Part shown: positions 46,019 through 55,992 of the stretch, piece by piece | How the letters are laid out: each line of letters opens with the position of its first letter | How positions within the stretch are numbered: position 1 is the first letter of the stretch | Assembly (NCBI GenBank): GCA_032622095.1 | Contig: CP136061.1 | Coordinates: 99,011,345 to 99,075,344 of the forward strand | DNA: 64,000 bases | Source: Siphonodentalium dalli | Lineage: Eukaryota; Mollusca; Scaphopoda; Gadilida; Siphonodentaliidae | Direction: 5' to 3' | Program-made: the position numbers and the translations under genes | Notes under the pieces: generated by a model | The model's database searches: none | Told to the model about the DNA's origin: nothing | The model's input: only the letters and a program-made list of their open reading frames with translations

Positions 46019-46407
46019 CTAGCTGATGTACTCGACTTCGTTCGGACTATTTAGGGATTTTTTTGTGATCGCCTCCATCTGGACAGTACCCAGTATATAC
46101 AGCGTCTGGCCAAACTATTGTTCAATTGGTCCAGAAACATGCCTATATCAACACGTTCGAGAACATGGTCCCACGTGAAATTGGACCCGTCCATATTGCT
46201 CCCGGGATCGAAGTAGTCCTACACACAAATCTTTAGTCGGATCGGTCAAGGTCCAGAAACATGCCTATGAGCGAGGTCAAGTTGACACGTTAAATACCAA
46301 ATCCGAGTCGGATCAGTCGAGCAGTGTTAGAGTCTATAACACATACACACATGCATTCATGCATGTACACATACATACAGACAGGTGTTCCAAAATGTAT
46401 AATCGAT
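46019..46407 (-). mobile_element. Helitron-like element, minus strand, abutting copy
   Basis: CTAG at 46019-46022 followed by CTGATGTACTCGACTTCGTT is an inverted 3' terminus of the same type, placed directly at the 5' end of the previous copy. Its 5' end lies near ACATACAGACAGGTGTTCC. The interior (TCGGATCGGTCAAGGTCCAG) differs from the other copies, so this is a different subfamily. Confidence 0.6.
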
Positions 46408-47494
46408 AGCTACAACAATTATATGGTAGATAGTTCACGGCCGACCTGATGCATGCATCTTAGTTTTCTTGTATATATTTGTTGTACATATCGGTCGCTG
46501 TTGCCGGGAAAATTGGTCGAAATTCTCGGACAGGGACGTATTGATGTTGCATTGTGACAGGGGTGGTTGCGTACAGGGGCGGCGGACAAATATATCCTTT
46601 ATCGAAAACCGGCAGTCATGTAGGGAGTGTTTCGGGGAAGGGAGCTAGCCCCGGTGGCAGCAGAATATAATTAGGTTGTATACCACCAATAAAGCTTCAG
46701 ACAGAGTAAATAGTTTATGATGAATCTGACATATTATTTAAAGTTACTCACTGACGTCACCAGTGTCACGGCCAGGTCCCAACGATTTAGTGGATAGTAT
46801 ATAACACATTGAGCATGTTAAGCCTATAGTGTCGCATATTCGTTTAAATATTGCATAAATTGATATGCAGATGTAGATTGTCGGCACACCATTGAGTTTC
46901 ATTTGCGCACATGCAGATGACCATATTGCATACATTGTATGATCGCGGTACCTAAACGGTTGTGACACCTATCGGTTGTATATCACCCCGGGCAAGTGGC
47001 CCTGTTAATGCGCTATGATGATGGTGGGTTTTGCTGAATTGCTATCATGTTAGTAGTATATATATGGCCGCACTGGGGCAGCGTGCAAAAAATCTCAATG
47101 ATTTCGAGAATGCATCAATACAACGTCAGTTACATACTTTATGCTGTATATACGATATACAGAAGACAGAAACAGTTGGACGTGGGAGAGGGCTGGCCCA
47201 CTGAAATTAATAAAAAAGGTCCTGGTTTTGACGCAAATTTCCACCAGTCGTTTTGGAATTTCATGATATTCTATGTTAGCAATATATTATGGTATATTTC
47301 AAATTTGTCAACGAGGCGCCGTCCTGAGTCACCAAAAGGGGCGAGGTGGTATGTCGCAAATTTCATCCCAATCGTAGATATATCAGAGAAATTGACGCAT
47401 GCACGGACTCAGTTCATGAGTGTTCATAGCTTCAAATGCGATTGCTTCAGTGAGCGTGAATAAGTTCTCATTTTTATCCAAATGCATATTTTTA
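46408..47494. other. No gene; fragments of known repeats
   Basis: Bases 46790-46950 repeat the 35290-35460 block. A 138-codon frame at 47047-47463 overlaps a diverged 280 bp-repeat unit (GGGAGAGGGCTGGCCCAC, TTCCACCAGTCG), which explains its openness better than a gene would. Confidence 0.45.
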
Positions 47495-47745
47495 CCCTGT
47501 GCCAATGCATTCTCTTATATATGCGAGTCGACCATAGGTCGCCTCGCATATATAAGAGAATGCATTGGCCTAACAATTTTTTATCATGTTTTTTAAATAA
47601 ATGTTTCTTACAATTTTTAGGACATAAAATACAAAAATATCCATTACCCTGCAGGGAGCCCCACACATATATAAGCATATAGAAGAGTGTCGTCTGCTCA
47701 TGTTTGTCTGGGGCTCTGTATGGGTGAAATTATAAAATTGTTAAA
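47495..47745 (+). mobile_element. One-ended copy of the hairpin element
   Basis: A perfect 69 bp hairpin (47501-47569) is followed by TAACAATTTTTTATCATG and the interior sequence with GGACATAAAATACAAAAATA, CTGCAGGGAGCCCCACAC and GTCTGGGGCTCTGTATGGGT. The interior is the reverse complement of that in the 48875-49342 element. A second hairpin is missing, so this copy is truncated on the right. Confidence 0.8.
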
Positions 47746-47867
47746 GAAGATCGATCGGAGTAGCACTTTGAGATGTCCGTCAACTCATATCAAACTTGGA
47801 AATCGGTCCCAAATTTTCGCACATGTTATGGTTCTAACCCGATGCATTACAACCTCATCCGCATAGC

Positions 47868-48184
47868 AGGGGCATCGGTGGCTCAATCGGTTAGGGGTAC
47901 CACTCCAAGCCGTTTCGCCCTCCAGCACTGGCGATAAGGGTTCAAATCCACATGTTTCCATCGTGGACTTTGTAACTCGAAATCGTTATCTGGTGGAGTT
48001 GCCAGTTACTCGCCGATGGTCGGTGGTTTGCCGCACATGGTTGACGAGTTTATCAGCCATTGAAATCACTGTTAGATTAGTTGCAAGTGTGCGGATTTCC
48101 TCCACCACTAAAACTGGCAATGTCGTGATATGGCCTTAGTGGCTAAAGCGACAATAAACCCCAATCAATCAATCAATCAATCAA
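47868..48184 (+). mobile_element. tRNA-derived SINE with perfect 13 bp target duplication
   Basis: The head carries an A box (TGGCTCAATCGGTTAGG) and a B box (GGTTCAAATCC, about 35 bases apart), the internal RNA polymerase III promoter of a tRNA-like 5' part. The body includes GGAGTTGCCAGTTACTCGCC and GGCCTTAGTGGCTAAAGCG, and the tail is GACAATAAACCCCAATCAA followed by TCAA repeats. Flanks are identical: TCATCCGCATAGC at 47855-47867 and 48185-48197. It has no protein. A perfect duplication and clear boxes suggest recent insertion. Movement would need an enzyme from a partner LINE. Confidence 0.92.
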
Positions 48185-48197
48185 TCATCCGCATAGC

Positions 48198-48874
48198 CCA
48201 GACGATGGTCACATATAACCTGAATCTAACCACCTCGGCTATATGGGGACCAAATGTGATAATAAAGTTGTCTAGTTGGTGTTATCATAGGGGCCAGATA
48301 TAGGATACACATACACAAGAGCTGCACATCAAAATTGATATGAGCAATAATTCTGTAGAAATAGAGGATCTATAACTCGTCCCCAGTTTATAGCCGAATT
48401 ACCAAAACGAGTCCAGTATGGAGGAGTTTTGTAAAATCCGCTATAAACTGGGGACGCGTTGTAGATTATATCTATTACATGATCCAAAACTTCGACAAAA
48501 CATACTTAAATCAACACATGGGACGCGAAACTAACATCGGCTTTTATAAGACATGCGATGACGTTTCACGAAACTATGCGTTGCTTGCCCGCGTAAATAA
48601 ATAGTCCCAGATAAATAAAGACTTTTTTGGTTATTTAATGGCGTATGTTTGATGACAACTTTTCAAACTGTTCATTCGTTATAGTTTGTTGGAGAAATGT
48701 TGGAAGCCATCGTATTTGACGACGTAGTGTACGGAATGTAAACAGATGACAAACCGCAAGTCAAAGGTCACTGGCTACGGGTACTAAATGTGTAAATAAA
48801 AGTTGTATAGTTGGTGTCATTGCATGATGGGTCATAGATAGGACATACACGTAGAGGAGGGGACATCAACATTT
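48198..48874. other. No gene seen
   Basis: It contains a short inverted pair (ACTCGTCCCCAGTTTATAGC at 48374 with GCTATAAACTGGGGACGCGT at 48441), perhaps a small hairpin element. No frame has motifs. Confidence 0.4.
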
Positions 48875-49342
48875 ATATGTGACCCGCCATATCAAATCCA
48901 GTCGTAAGTCGGGATTTTTTTTACCCTGTGCCAATGCATTCTCTTATATATGCGAGTCGACCATAGGTCGCCTCGCATATATAAGAGAATGCATTGGCCT
49001 AACAATGTTTTACAATTTTAATAATTTGTTCTTGTATTCTTTAACAATTTTATAATTTCACCCATACAGAGCCCCAGACAAACATGAGCAGACGAGACTC
49101 TTCTATATGCTTCTATATGTGTGTGGGGCTCCCTGCAGGGTAATGGGTGTTTTTTTTATTTTATGTCCTAAAAATTGTAAGAAACATTTATTTAAAAAAC
49201 ATGATAAAAAATTGTTAGGCCAATGCATTCTCTTATATATGCGAGGCGACCTATGGTCGACTCGCATATATAAGAGAATGCATTGGCACAGGGTAAAAAA
49301 AATCCCGACTTACGACTGGATTTGATATGGCGGGTCACATAT
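48875..49342. mobile_element. MITE with long inverted ends that contain 69 bp hairpins
   Basis: The inverted ends start TATGTGACCCGCCATATCAA, run through TCCAGTCGTAAGTCGGGAT and TTTACCCTGT, and include the complete 69 bp hairpin (48930-48998 and 49219-49287), so each terminal repeat is about 125 bp. Flanking TA on both sides would fit a TA target. The centre (about 49005-49210) is unique and non-coding, with GCCCCAGACAAACATGAGCA and TGTGTGGGGCTCCCTGC. Confidence 0.85.
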
Positions 49343-49344
49343 GA

Positions 49345-49575
49345 GCAGTAATAGCATAATATGGTGTATTTTGGCACAGCTGCATGTTATGTTTGTCTTC
49401 GAGATATGCCGAGCGTTGCCCTGTGCACATCCATGGGATTATATAACACACACGGCGCTGCATGTGTTTTGATACAATGCACATTGTTTTGATTGGGCGG
49501 GATTCGAACCCCGGCCGTGATGGCGAGCGCGCCTTGTTATTCACAAGTCCGACCAATCTCCATTTAGTTGCGTCC
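49345..49575 (-). mobile_element. tRNA-like SINE head, minus strand
   Basis: On the minus strand, GCGCGCTCGCCATCACGGCC followed by GGGGTTCGAATCCCGCCC is a B-box region closely matching tRNA T-arm sequence. The 5' half does not fold as a complete tRNA, so it is a SINE or a tRNA pseudogene. Downstream about 150 bp of unique body (CATGCAGCGCC, GGGCAACGCTCGGCATATC) follow. Ends are not defined. Confidence 0.55.
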
Positions 49576-50697
49576 CTTTGCTGTGCTTCGCGCTCTGAAA
49601 AGGAACGCGTACATTATTTAGTTGGAAATTTCACTTCAACAAAAGGTTGAAAATGTTCTTGTAGTTTGATTTTCAAACAATTTATTGAGTGAAATTTAAT
49701 GATTTTGGACCAATATTTGGATATTTTCCTTCTTTTTATCCAAATTTCGGACTGAAATGGGCATCAGTTGGAAATTGTCCAACCTTATATGGGGTGTCAT
49801 GTTGGAAATTTCCAACACTTGGAAAGATTGTGTCCTGATCCCTTCCTCGTGGTCAGTCAAAAACTGCTATTTAATTTAAAGAGATAGACGCAACTCGCAA
49901 AATCCACACCTTTTTGTTCTAAATCAGTCATTTATACCCTCAAAACGATCGCAAAATAATGACCTACGCAAAGCGCGAATTGAAATTTCCAGTATGACGT
50001 CGCTCAGAAAGCGCCCCTGAAACGAAAACGGCGTCACAGTGAATCCGGCCAATTCTAGTGCGTGATGTCACTTGGGGACACTGGCGAATACGTCTTCTCT
50101 TCTCTACACAATTTGGTGCTGTTATTTGCGGGTTTTAATCGATTTGTGTGGAGATTGTTTTGATCATCAAACTCAGTTGGCAATCACCATGCATATGACG
50201 AACAAATATGTTGTCACTGGGAGCAGCCACACAAAGAATGGCCTATTGTATTTCATCAATTTCCCTGAATTACCTGACAAATAATACGCTGCCTGAGAAC
50301 TATAATGTCGTATATCCATTTTGGCGGGAAAATGAGATATTGGAATCGTTGGAATCGCCGCGAAATTTTCTTTCGTTTGATACCTATGAACCGTGCATTC
50401 GCCCCACAGTCACCCTGATAAATGCTGTGCAAATGTGTTGTATGTCCATGTGTGCAAAATTTCTCCGTGCTATAATGTCGTATCTCCTTGACCAATTGCA
50501 TCACCAAAGATCGTCACGTGGAAAAACTTTGACGAATGGCGGATTCTGATATTTGGAAGAAATGGTATCACAAGAAAATAACATTGTTTTCATTATATTC
50601 TCACACTTGTTAATTGCTGGTTTGCTATGTTGTCTCCGCAAATGTTTAGTCAACTAAATATGCTTGTGTAAACGCATGTTATGAGATATGTAGCATC
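49576..50697. other. No gene; short palindromic GTTGGAAATTT motifs
   Basis: Copies of AGTTGGAAATTTCAC, CAGTTGGAAATTGTCCAAC and TGTTGGAAATTTCCAAC lie at 49619-49820; the same word family occurs at 63651-63715. Frames at 50072-50549 lack motifs and sit in AT-rich sequence. Confidence 0.45.
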
Positions 50698-51096
50698 TTA
50701 ACCCTTTACCCAACAGAACGGCCCTGTGCCAATGCATTCTCTTATATATGCGAGTCGACCATAGGTCGCCTCGCATATATAAGAGAATGCATTGGCTTAA
50801 CACATTAAAAATGATAAAATTGTCAAAGAATGTAGAAAAATATTATAAAAATGTTAAAAAAGATTTTTTTTTAGGCCAATGCATTCTCTTATATATGCGA
50901 GGCGACCTATGGTCGACTCGCATATATAAGAGAATGCATTGGCACAGTGCATAACTGTAACCATCACAATGTGGTCAATGAACCGGTTCCAATGATATCC
51001 ATATTTATATGGTGTTATTGAGACAGACCGAAGATATTTTAGGCTGTTGAAGCTTTATTTGGGCGTTTTTGGCCGCTTTGTTGGGTAAAGGGTTAA
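50698..51096. mobile_element. TTAA-flanked MITE with piggyBac-like ends
   Basis: It starts TTAACCCTTTACCCAACAGA-ACGGCC and ends GGCCGCTTTGTTGGGTAAAG-GGTTAA: 25 bp inverted ends with one interior mismatch, and TTAA on both sides. CCCTTT ends and TTAA targets fit piggyBac-type elements. The hairpin-ended element (50724-50947) is inserted near its left end, so removing that leaves a 175 bp MITE. No gene. Confidence 0.8.
50724..50947. mobile_element. Compact hairpin-ended element, nested in the TTAA MITE
   Basis: Two 69 bp hairpins (50728-50796 and 50875-50943) in inverted order enclose a 78-base A-rich core with TGTCAAAGAATGTAGAAAAA. The whole unit is about 220 bp. The core resembles the spacer of the 7744-8030 copy. 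No protein coding. It is the smallest complete form of the family here. Confidence 0.88.
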
Positions 51097-52185
51097 TAGG
51101 TGTGATACTCTGGAGATAAAACATTCTTGCACTGACGTGAATGCAAGCTATCGATGGCTCGTTGTGATATTATCGAGATACGATCGACATTAAAGCACAT
51201 ATGGTTGTATCCAACGTTTTCTGATATATAAATTATGTATATTTAGCTATATTATAATGGGTTGATATGTCATCCAAACGTCCATCTTCACATCCTTGAT
51301 ATCACCCAAATTCACATTCCAATTTTTACTTTTAATGTGATTGATTTTTGTTACATTGCCGGCAGAAACGTTATCAAAAAACTATATTTAAAAATAATGG
51401 GACGTGGGTGATTTTTGTCCGGGAGGGGGTGCTTCCCCACCGAATAATTTCCATTTATACCCCCTCGCACCAGACCATACCAACATATTCTAACTCTGGG
51501 AAATTTTACCCCCACTGTGTTTGAATTTTCTAACTGGCACCTCACGCTTTCAAGGAGTTCACTACCAAAAGCAAACATATCTAATTTTTTTTTCAAAAGG
51601 AGGTTGACAATATAGGTTCCCAGAGGGTGAATTTGGTGATGCTAGCCCGCTGTCAAAAAATGCGAATAATGCTATGTGGGACCAACATCACTGTGTAGGA
51701 AGTGTTACATCGGAAATCGTTCTATCGCCGGTTTGTGATGGTTCTTGACTGATTTGTGACGGTTCCTGATGATCGAAATTATACATTTTCACGACTTTGT
51801 GACAGTTAAAACGCAATTTTGAGACATCTAGGTGATAATTCGATTAGTTATTTTCAATCCCATCACAATCTGTGGCACCAATGAGCGTGTTAATAACGAA
51901 ACTTTCATTGTGCGAGTCATAACAACGACAAAAAACGCGAATTTTGATAATTGTTTGGGTTCTCTCCTGGTCGAGTCGGTTCTCTCCCCATTTAATCGTT
52001 CTATACGGGTAAAACTATGGCTAATATTTGCCATGGTACATGGTTCAAACTGCCAATTTTGTGAAAGTATACACAGATAAACACAGCAGACTATGCATTA
52101 AGTTGAAAATTGCACCACTTGTCATTAATTTCGATGAATTACACTGCCTTTCTGTGTTACGCTCTATCAAAATTCACAAAGTCGC
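51097..52185. other. No gene seen
   Basis: Several 60-85-codon frames overlap on both strands without motifs. The stretch is AT-rich with a C/G-rich patch at 51405-51480 (GGACGTGGGTG, GGGAGGGGGTGC). No element ends were found. Confidence 0.4.
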
Positions 52186-52601
52186 CAGCTAGTTCAAAAT
52201 GGACAATTCAAGGTCAAATCGCGCAATTCGCCGAAAAGCAGAGGGGAAACAGCCCGTACGAAGTCGGAGTGTCGTAAGCCTATTCGTTTGCCCGTGCGAT
52301 GTGACCTTGACCTTGAAATCGGGTCAATTCAAGGTCCACTGAGTGTTTTGGACGGGTCAAATCGTGACCCCGACCTGACCTTGACCTTCAAAATGATCAA
52401 TTCTAGGTCAAATCGGGTAAAACCGGATGGATTTCGACGGGTACTTTTGTCGGGTACTTTTGTCCGGGCAGTGTTTTGGACGGGTCAAATTGTGACCCCA
52501 CCTGACCTTGATCTTCAAAATGGACAATTCAAGGTCAAATCGCGCAATTCGTCGAAAAGCAGAGGGGAAACAGCCCGGACGAAGTCGCGTCCACCTGCTA
52601 G
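52186..52601 (+). mobile_element. Helitron-like element (family 1), truncated or rearranged
   Basis: Contains the family units (GACGGGTCAAATCGTGACCC, CGACCTGACCTTGACCTTCA, GGTCAAATCGCGCAATTCG) and the 3' end CAGCCCGGACGAAGTCGCG-TCCACCTG-CTAG (52598-52601). An internal repeat of AGAGGGGAAACAGCCCGTAC at about 52238 suggests that two copies fused. Confidence 0.7.
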
Positions 52602-53242
52602 TCTCATATATATTTTGAAGACCTCTGTCTGTATGTATGTTTGTTTGTTTGTTTGTCATTAATACAAATCTACGATTCTCGACCGATCGGGACGAAACTT
52701 GGTACGTGTGTGTAGTTTGACCAGGCGGTGAACGTTGTCGTATTGGCGAGCCCGTGCGGAGCCCGCTTCGCGCATGCGCAGACGAGATCTCGGGAACGGG
52801 TGGAGCTATCGACTTGAAATTTGCTATGTGAATGTATCTTGCCCCGGATACGAATTTTATTGGGTCGCCGAGCCCGTGCGACGCCAGCTTCGCGCATGCG
52901 CAGACGAGATCTCGGAAACGGGTGGAGCTATCGACTTGAAATTTGCTATGTGAATGTATCTTTCCCCGGATTCGAATGTTATCGGGTCGCCGAGCCCGTG
53001 CGACGCCAGCTTCGCGCATGCGCAGACGAGATCTGGGAAACGGGTGGAGCTATCGACTTGAAATTTGGTATGTGAATCTATCTTGCCCCGGATACGAATT
53101 TTATCGGGTCGCCGAGCCCGTGCGACACCAGCTTCGCGCATGCGCAGACTAGATCTCGGAAACGGGTGGAGCTATCGACTTGAAATTTGGTTTTTGAATA
53201 GCCCGGACAACGTCGCCCGGACAACGTCGGGCTCATCGGCTA
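52602..53242 (+). mobile_element. Helitron-like element with 122 bp minisatellite
   Basis: It starts TCTCATATATATTTTGAAGA directly after the previous CTAG, followed by the CTGTATGT run, and ends CCCGGACAACGTCGGGCTCA then CGGCTAT. Inside, four units start at 52748, 52870, 52992 and 53114, exactly 122 bp apart, each with GAGCCCGTGCG, TTCGCGCATGCGCAGAC, AACGGGTGGAGCTATCGACT and TGAAATTTG. Many overlapping frames on both strands result from this repeat. Non-autonomous. Confidence 0.8.
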
Positions 53243-54255
53243 TCTCCTATATATTTTGAGACTTCCGTATATTTGTCCTTTATAGACTCGAACACGGCCG
53301 GACCGAATGAGCTCAAACTTCATATATAAGGGTAAAATTGCACGGGAATGGTCGTCGCGGCGTTTTGGAGAAGCTCCGACCACCCGTTCTTCACTCCCAA
53401 TCACAAAAATGGCACTTCGGGGTTAATCGCGTTGATAGTTAAAGAGCGTTCCTATCCGCAGTGTCGTCGATAAAGAGCGTATGTGCGTAATGTTATTCTT
53501 ACGTCTGGGTCCGGGCGTGAGCGTGTAAGACTGTATCCAGACATGAGCGTGTTGGGGAGATTTTGTGTATTGCCGTGGCAAAATTAGACCCACAGACGAA
53601 TGCGACCAGCAAATTTCAAAATTGGTCACTTGACCTCCCCATGAATATCTCCTGGGAAATTCCAGGGAATGCGTGCCCATTATCGGCCCATTGTGTGTGT
53701 CGCGGTCGTGCAATTTTAACACTTTCGAGGTAAATACACGTGGTTGTAAATTACGTCACGCCACGTGGATCCAGGCGGAAGTTAACCTGACCCTTCCGAT
53801 GCCGCGTACGTTAGTGATACCGGAGTTGTAGCGTGCGCGTTATGTTTTTTGACCGACCGCAGTGCCCAATCCGCCGAATGTGAACATGTTATCAACTGTT
53901 ACGGCAGTCCGTGACCCACGGCAGTCAATTGCCGTGGCGAATATTGAAGTCTACGGCGATTGCCACGACAATGCCGATTGCCGCGGTGAATGTGTGTCCT
54001 TTATAGACTCGAACCGATTGAGCTCAAACTTGCTACCTACGGGAAGTGTCATGGACGGGTTAAATTGTGACCCCGACCTGACCTTGACATTGAAAATTTC
54101 CCCCAAAGCGGATTTTAGCGGATTTTGGATATATTGTTCTCTGTATTCTGCCCGACAAAATGAAACCAAAAGCAGCTTGTCAACAATTTGTCCTAGGTTC
54201 ACCCCAAAATCGAATCTCAATGACCAGACTAAAATGCGGGCTGCAGGGTACGGCG
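53243..54255 (+). mobile_element. Diverged Helitron-like remnants
   Basis: It begins TCTCCTATATATTTTGAGAC right at the end of the previous copy. TTTATAGACTCGAAC and GAGCTCAAACTT occur at 53280 and again at 53999, followed by the GGACGGGTTAAATTGTGACC and CCCGACCTGACCTTGACATT words at 54054. No clean 3' end. A patch at 53880-53990 repeats TTGCCG and CACGGCAGT words. Confidence 0.55.
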
Positions 54256-54620
54256 ATTGATTCAAATTTGAAATCCAATATGGCTGCTGGTGACAATGTT
54301 CTTTAACATATTTCAGAAAAAAATGATGGCTCCCATCTAGAGGTCACCCCGAAGATTCATATTCAGTTTGATGATTGGATGAGAGATATGGTCAAGCGAT
54401 TTAGTCATGCAAAGAGTAAAATAAAAGATGGCAGCCAGCATCCATGTTTTTCATTGAAAATCGTTCAAATTTGCAATAAATTTTCCAATAAATGCGGGCT
54501 GCTGGGTGCGGCGATGGATTCAGATTTGAAATCCAAGAGGGCTCCTATCTAGAGGTCACCCCAAAGATCAATATAAAGTTTGGTGATGATCAGATGATAG
54601 ATGTGATATGTAGGGTGTGA
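54256..54620. repeat. Two-copy degenerate repeat
   Basis: GCGGGCTGC.GGGT.CGGCGAT and GATTCA(A/G)ATTTGAAATCCAA occur at 54236 and 54496; each is followed by GGCTCC(C/T)ATCTAGAGGTCAC and CC.AAGATTCATATT-like sequence. Related to the repeats at 44-45.3 kb. Non-coding. Confidence 0.7.
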
Positions 54621-54727
54621 TAACGGAAATCGTTTATGGCTAAACGCAAGGACAGACGGGTGACGGACACCAACCCATTGTCAAAAGCTAAAACTTGACT
54701 TTGTCATTTTGAGCTAACAATAGAGCA

Positions 54728-55198
54728 TAGATGGCGTATTGCTATGATAAAGTTGTCGCACAAAAGTGCACATTCAAAATGTGTATTCAATGATGGACCA
54801 AATAACATTATTTCATTATTAAAAGATTGTTTGCTTTTTAAATTTTAGCTATTATTTTAATCTTGCCCACATTAATCAACACCCAACATATACATGGTAT
54901 TTGATGAAGAATTGAGCATTTATATCAGTCAAAAAGTTCCAACAACGGAAATGCAATTCTCACAGCGGTAACCATCTTGAGGTAAAAATAAATGCTCAAT
55001 TCTACTGTTATGTGTTTTATGCAGCATTGTGTAAACATGGTTAACGCTATCCAACAATAAAATAAACAAAAACCCTTCTGGTGACGCTGAAAAAAGAAAA
55101 TAATTGAACTTTTTCCAGTGTTAACTCAAATAGAAATTTTGTAGGTGCACTTTTGTACGACACTTTTGTCATAACAATATGGCATCTGCGCTATATAG
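54728..55198. mobile_element. MITE with about 45 bp inverted ends
   Basis: The left end ATAGATGGCGTATTGCTATG..GTCGCACAAAAGTGCAC mirrors the right end GTGCACTTTTGTACGACA..CATAACAATATGGCATCTGC. A second internal inverted pair, GAATTGAGCATTTATA (54910) and AATAAATGCTCAATTC (54987), lies inside. No coding frame. Confidence 0.7.
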
Positions 55199-55609
55199 TA
55201 TATTGTTTTCAATAAAACTATAGTGGAAAAGTGAATCGAAACATATGCTCAATCTAAATCATCACTATCCGAGCGATGCAGGAACATAGAACACAAACCA
55301 CCGATCTGTTTTTGATTGTTGGGTATATTTCACAATAAAAAAATTCAGACTGAATATATCGTCTACATGATAATGTGAAGAACTAATAGAAATACTTTGA
55401 AATACACTCGGGAAAATAGAAAATATGCACACCGAGAACGCGACGTATAACTACCAAAAACGTGATGAAAACTGAACCTCATTAAACGGATTGCAGAGTG
55501 CATTTATACCATTCAACATGTGTCACTTAAGGCACGGTAGGCCTACTACTGGCCACGTTATATTTAGAAATAACATTTACCAAATTAATTTCCTCAAGAG
55601 TATACTAGT
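55199..55609. other. No gene seen
   Basis: AT-rich with no motif-bearing frame or element end. Confidence 0.35.
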
Positions 55610-55985
55610 AATATAGTATAATGATAGTAAATAGTGAGCGATAAGCAAAACACTCAACACCGTGGTGATTTTTTTTATGAGAGCGATTCGCGGTGATCCA
55701 TTAAACACTGGAATATTGAGTGGGGAGGATTAACGAGCACTATACCGGTATATTGTAAACAAGTTGGTGGCCCTTTCTAACCAATGATCACTTAGTGGGG
55801 TCTGCCTGTTGTTGAGTGTACTGCTTATTGCATACTTTTTGCAACTGATTGTTTACATAATATAGCATTTGTTTACAAGCACAGATAACTAACATGGCAA
55901 TAACATGTAATTTACACGATAATTGTAAGAACAAAGTTTGTCTATAATACAATATTCTTTCTGTTCATGGAAGTTTAACAAATAT
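55610..55985 (-). mobile_element. Partial TTAA-family MITE, inverted beside a complete one
   Basis: On the minus strand, TCCATGAACAGAAAGAATAT and ACAAACTTTGTTCTTACAAT match the family's left part, followed by TTACATGTTATTGCCATG and CAAATGCTATATTATG. The stretch at 55630-55665 matches 16290-16325. It meets the complete copy (55993-56495) head to head. Confidence 0.65.
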
Positions 55986-55992
55986 GAGTATG

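Noticed and set aside
47047-47463. 138-codon frame
   Set aside because: It spans a diverged 280 bp-repeat unit and lacks any motif.
49493-49575. Functional tRNA gene on the minus strand
   Set aside because: The B box is good, but the acceptor and D arms do not form a cloverleaf; it is a SINE head or pseudogene.
47501-50943. CRISPR-like array from the repeated 69 bp units
   Set aside because: Copies are widely and unevenly spaced, in both orientations, inside eukaryotic MITEs; there are no spacers or cas genes.
52288-53259. Many overlapping frames on both strands of 60-200 codons
   Set aside because: All follow from the 122-130 bp GC-richer minisatellites, with the same peptides repeated in each unit and open frames on both strands.
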